Source of the DNA: Phycisphaerales bacterium
GTDB taxonomy: Bacteria; Planctomycetota; Phycisphaerae; Phycisphaerales; UBA1924
DNA: 7,404 nucleotides
Assembly (NCBI GenBank): GCA_019747615.1
Contig: JAIEQQ010000350.1
Location: 1 to 7,404 of the forward strand
Reading direction: 5' to 3'
Positions 5,470 to 7,404 of the stretch are shown one piece after another (the first letter of the stretch is position 1; each line of letters begins with the position of its first letter). A program made the translations under genes and the position numbers. Under the pieces are notes generated by a model. The model did no database searches. It was not told the DNA's origin and was given only the letters and a program-made list of their open reading frames with translations.

Positions 5470-7404
5470 TAGCGCTGATCGTTGATCGGGTAGTCAAATC
5501 CATTCCATGTGTTATCAAAGAGCACGCTTGGATCGCGCTGCGGGCCGTGGGCTGTCCCGCCGTTGTCAACCCCGTCAAACCCCAGCGCGTACAGCAGGTA
5601 CCCGCGTCGGAGTTCGTCCGTCGCCGCGTCGATTCTGCGGTAGACCAGCGGCAACTGAAGACCGGGATCAGTCGGCACCTCGGCCAGGCGATCTGGAACC
5701 AACTCACCAAGCGACTCTGGATACCTCCCGCGATCAACGCGGAATCGCTCGATCGCAAGCATCGTCCGCACGCCCAAAAGTTCGAACCGAGCCTGTACAT
5801 CCGACCTGATGACAAGGCCGAGCCCCGGCGCGATGGTCCTGATGATCACCAGCGACGACTCCTCATCGGGGCGGGGAGAGCGCTTGATCGCCGGTTGCTG
5901 CGGCGGCACCAACCGGAGCTTCGCATCGGCGTAAATCTCATCAAGGGCATCAAGGTTCTCTTGATAGCTGCCCACGCGTCGCGTCGTGAAGAACGTCGGG
6001 CTCGAGAAGAAGACCCCGTTCAGCGTCCCCTCCGCCGCGGAGACCGATCGCACGCGAGCCGGATCGGAGAACATCCAAGCAATCCCCTGCCGCCCAAACT
6101 CTCGCTCGCCGTCGAGCACAAACGTCACCGGAACGACCGACTTACTCCGCTCCGCGAACGCCTCATCGACGGGCCGGAGCCAAGAGTCAGGCAACTTCTT
6201 TCCATCCGCCGCCCCAACAACCATGTGAAATCGCACCCGCGCGATCATCAGCGCGTCGATCGCGCGACTCACCAGCCGGTTGATAATCACCGGTTCACGT
6301 TCGACCATCGACGCGAGCTTCAACCCCCCGCGCAGCCCAAGCAGATACCCCGCAAGATCGTCTCGCTCCAAAGCGATCTCCATCTTCGCGGCACACGCGC
6401 GAGCCACCCGCCGAGTGGCCCCCAGCCACTGCATCGACACCAGTGACGGCATCTCACCGGGATTCTCCAGCACGCGCCAATCGCGCACCGCCCGCTCCGC
6501 ATCAATCATCGCCCGCAGGCGCGCATCACCGCCGAGTTCGTCGAATCTGGCGACGAGCCGGCGCGCCAGCGCCTCTTCTACCCGATAGTGCTCTCGTTGA
6601 ACTTCGTCTACATCCTTCTTCTCCCAGTCGTCAAAGACCATCGACGGCTCCGGCGTGAGCGGCGCGCCTGATGTCTCTCGAACCGCGTTCGGCTCGCTTG
6701 TCAAATCGCCCGTCGCCTTGTCCAGTGCCTCGAACACTTTGTCAAACAGCGTCCAGCCGTCCTTTGCCCGCGCCTCCGCCTCGCTCATGCCGGGCGCAAC
6801 GGGCGGATATTGCGACGCATTCATCTCCTGAATCACCTTGAGCCCGCGAAGATCCGCCTTCGCCACCTTTGCCTGTTCCACCAACTGATGCTCGCGCCAA
6901 GCCCACCACCCCGCCCCACCCACCACCGCCAACAACACCACCACCGCCGCGACCTTGCCAACATTCCACGCCAACCTCCGATTCATCCATCGCGGCAGCA
7001 CCCGCTTCTCCGGCTTCGGCTTCAACCGCCGCTGCCCCTGCTCATCGGTCACAAGCTCCGCCAGCGCCGCATCCACCCACATCTCCATGCCGCACTCCGG
7101 GCACGTCACTCGCAGATCATCCGGCACCGGCAGGCCCAGCAACCCATACCCGCACCCGGCGCACGTGCCCTTGGCCTTGATCACCCACCGCACCCGCCGC
7201 CGCAGCATGACATCGCGGACGAGCATCGCAACCGCGCCGGCAACCGTGAGAATGATCGTCACACCGATGCCGATCACCCCGATCGGCAGATCTCCGGGGC
7301 GAGAAATCATGCCGAGCAGCACGAGCATGATCTGCGACAGCGTCACAAGCAGCGCAGCGCTCACCACCAACGCGACGCCCGCCGCGCTCAGCCGCAGCAA
7401 CGCC
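5469..7404 (-). CDS. Long zinc-ribbon membrane protein with exported GspG-like C-terminal domain (5' end outside window)
   Basis: At least 644 residues; the frame is open to the window edge with no convincing start, so the N-terminus lies beyond 7404. Numbering counts the Leu codon at 7398-7400 as 1. Two hydrophobic helices (about 5-30 and 38-61) are followed by VRDVMLRRR (61-69), a zinc ribbon C80/C83 and C100/C103 (CAGCGYGLLGL...CPECG), a basic stretch, a third helix (about 147-167) and a large domain of ~475 residues. Basic residues after helix 2 and before helix 3 place the ribbon in the cytoplasm and the large domain outside. The segment at about 545-615 ('MLAIERFRVDRGRYPESLGELVP...EVPTDP...YLLYALGFDGVDNGG') resembles the C-terminal part of GspG-type pseudopilins, a module often found in planctomycete hypothetical proteins. 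The middle ~350 residues are mostly helical-looking and unassigned. The stop overlaps the start of the next gene by 1 nt. By homology the missing N-terminus probably carries the LHRAFPELD block. Confidence 0.82.
   Translation of the reverse strand, partial: ALLRLSAAGVALVVSAALLVTLSQIMLVLLGMISRPGDLPIGVIGIGVTIILTVAGAVAMLVRDVMLRRRVRWVIKAKGTCAGCGYGLLGLPVPDDLRVTCPECGMEMWVDAALAELVTDEQGQRRLKPKPEKRVLPRWMNRRLAWNVGKVAAVVVLLAVVGGAGWWAWREHQLVEQAKVAKADLRGLKVIQEMNASQYPPVAPGMSEAEARAKDGWTLFDKVFEALDKATGDLTSEPNAVRETSGAPLTPEPSMVFDDWEKKDVDEVQREHYRVEEALARRLVARFDELGGDARLRAMIDAERAVRDWRVLENPGEMPSLVSMQWLGATRRVARACAAKMEIALERDDLAGYLLGLRGGLKLASMVEREPVIINRLVSRAIDALMIARVRFHMVVGAADGKKLPDSWLRPVDEAFAERSKSVVPVTFVLDGEREFGRQGIAWMFSDPARVRSVSAAEGTLNGVFFSSPTFFTTRRVGSYQENLDALDEIYADAKLRLVPPQQPAIKRSPRPDEESSLVIIRTIAPGLGLVIRSDVQARFELLGVRTMLAIERFRVDRGRYPESLGELVPDRLAEVPTDPGLQLPLVYRRIDAATDELRRGYLLYALGFDGVDNGGTAHGPQRDPSVLFDNTWNGFDYPINDQR

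Noticed and set aside
5547..6446. 299-codon open frame on the plus strand opposite the long zinc-ribbon gene
   Set aside because: The product is Arg/His/Pro-rich with no domain or ribosome binding site, and it lies wholly within the minus-strand gene that has clear paralogues.
6900..6960. CCACC-type low-complexity run
   Set aside because: On the minus strand it encodes the Val/Ala/Leu/Gly-rich third transmembrane helix of the long gene, which explains the composition.

Overview
The window looks like a piece of chromosome from a GC-rich planctomycete, most likely of the Phycisphaerae type. The evidence is a solitary prepilin-like protein whose C-terminal motif resembles the planctomycete H-X9-DG family, an orphan ComB phosphatase, DUF1569 and DUF2798 proteins, weak Shine-Dalgarno signals at several genes, and membrane proteins with a 'CxxCxYxLxGL...CPECG' zinc ribbon, a fold that lineage uses heavily. 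This assignment is inferred from family content, not from a marker gene.

Plus strand, left third: the last 40 codons of a membrane protein (2-124) are followed 3 nt later by comB (128-931), so the two are probably co-transcribed. After a 169-nt spacer holding one AT-rich palindrome comes a secreted or surface prepilin-like protein (1101-1790). Its stop codon lies 12 nt from the end of a convergent gene, and a perfect 16-bp palindrome sits at the junction.

Minus strand, 1803-3919: three genes point left. In transcription order they are a small two-helix DUF2798 membrane protein, a DUF1569 (DinB-like fold) protein and an Eis-type GNAT acetyltransferase. Gaps are 111 and 62 nt, so they could form a loose operon. 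The Eis homologue keeps the residues expected for catalysis, including a C-terminal phenylalanine.

Minus strand, 4049-7404: three tandem paralogous genes. Each has a two-helix membrane module ending in a 'VRD(V/M)MLR' boundary, followed by a four-cysteine zinc ribbon predicted to face the cytoplasm. The outermost is long and incomplete at the window edge. It adds a third helix and a large exported domain ending in a GspG/pseudopilin-like segment. The two downstream copies are short (about 200-230 aa) and both begin with the block MRLLTLKLHRAFPELDRF, encoded by nearly identical DNA. The long gene overlaps the middle gene by 1 nt (TAATG), which points to co-translation. This cluster is the least explained part of the window. 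I recognise no named family for it, and its role is unknown.

I saw no tRNA, rRNA, CRISPR array, insertion sequence or integrase. No stretch longer than about 170 nt lacks a gene.
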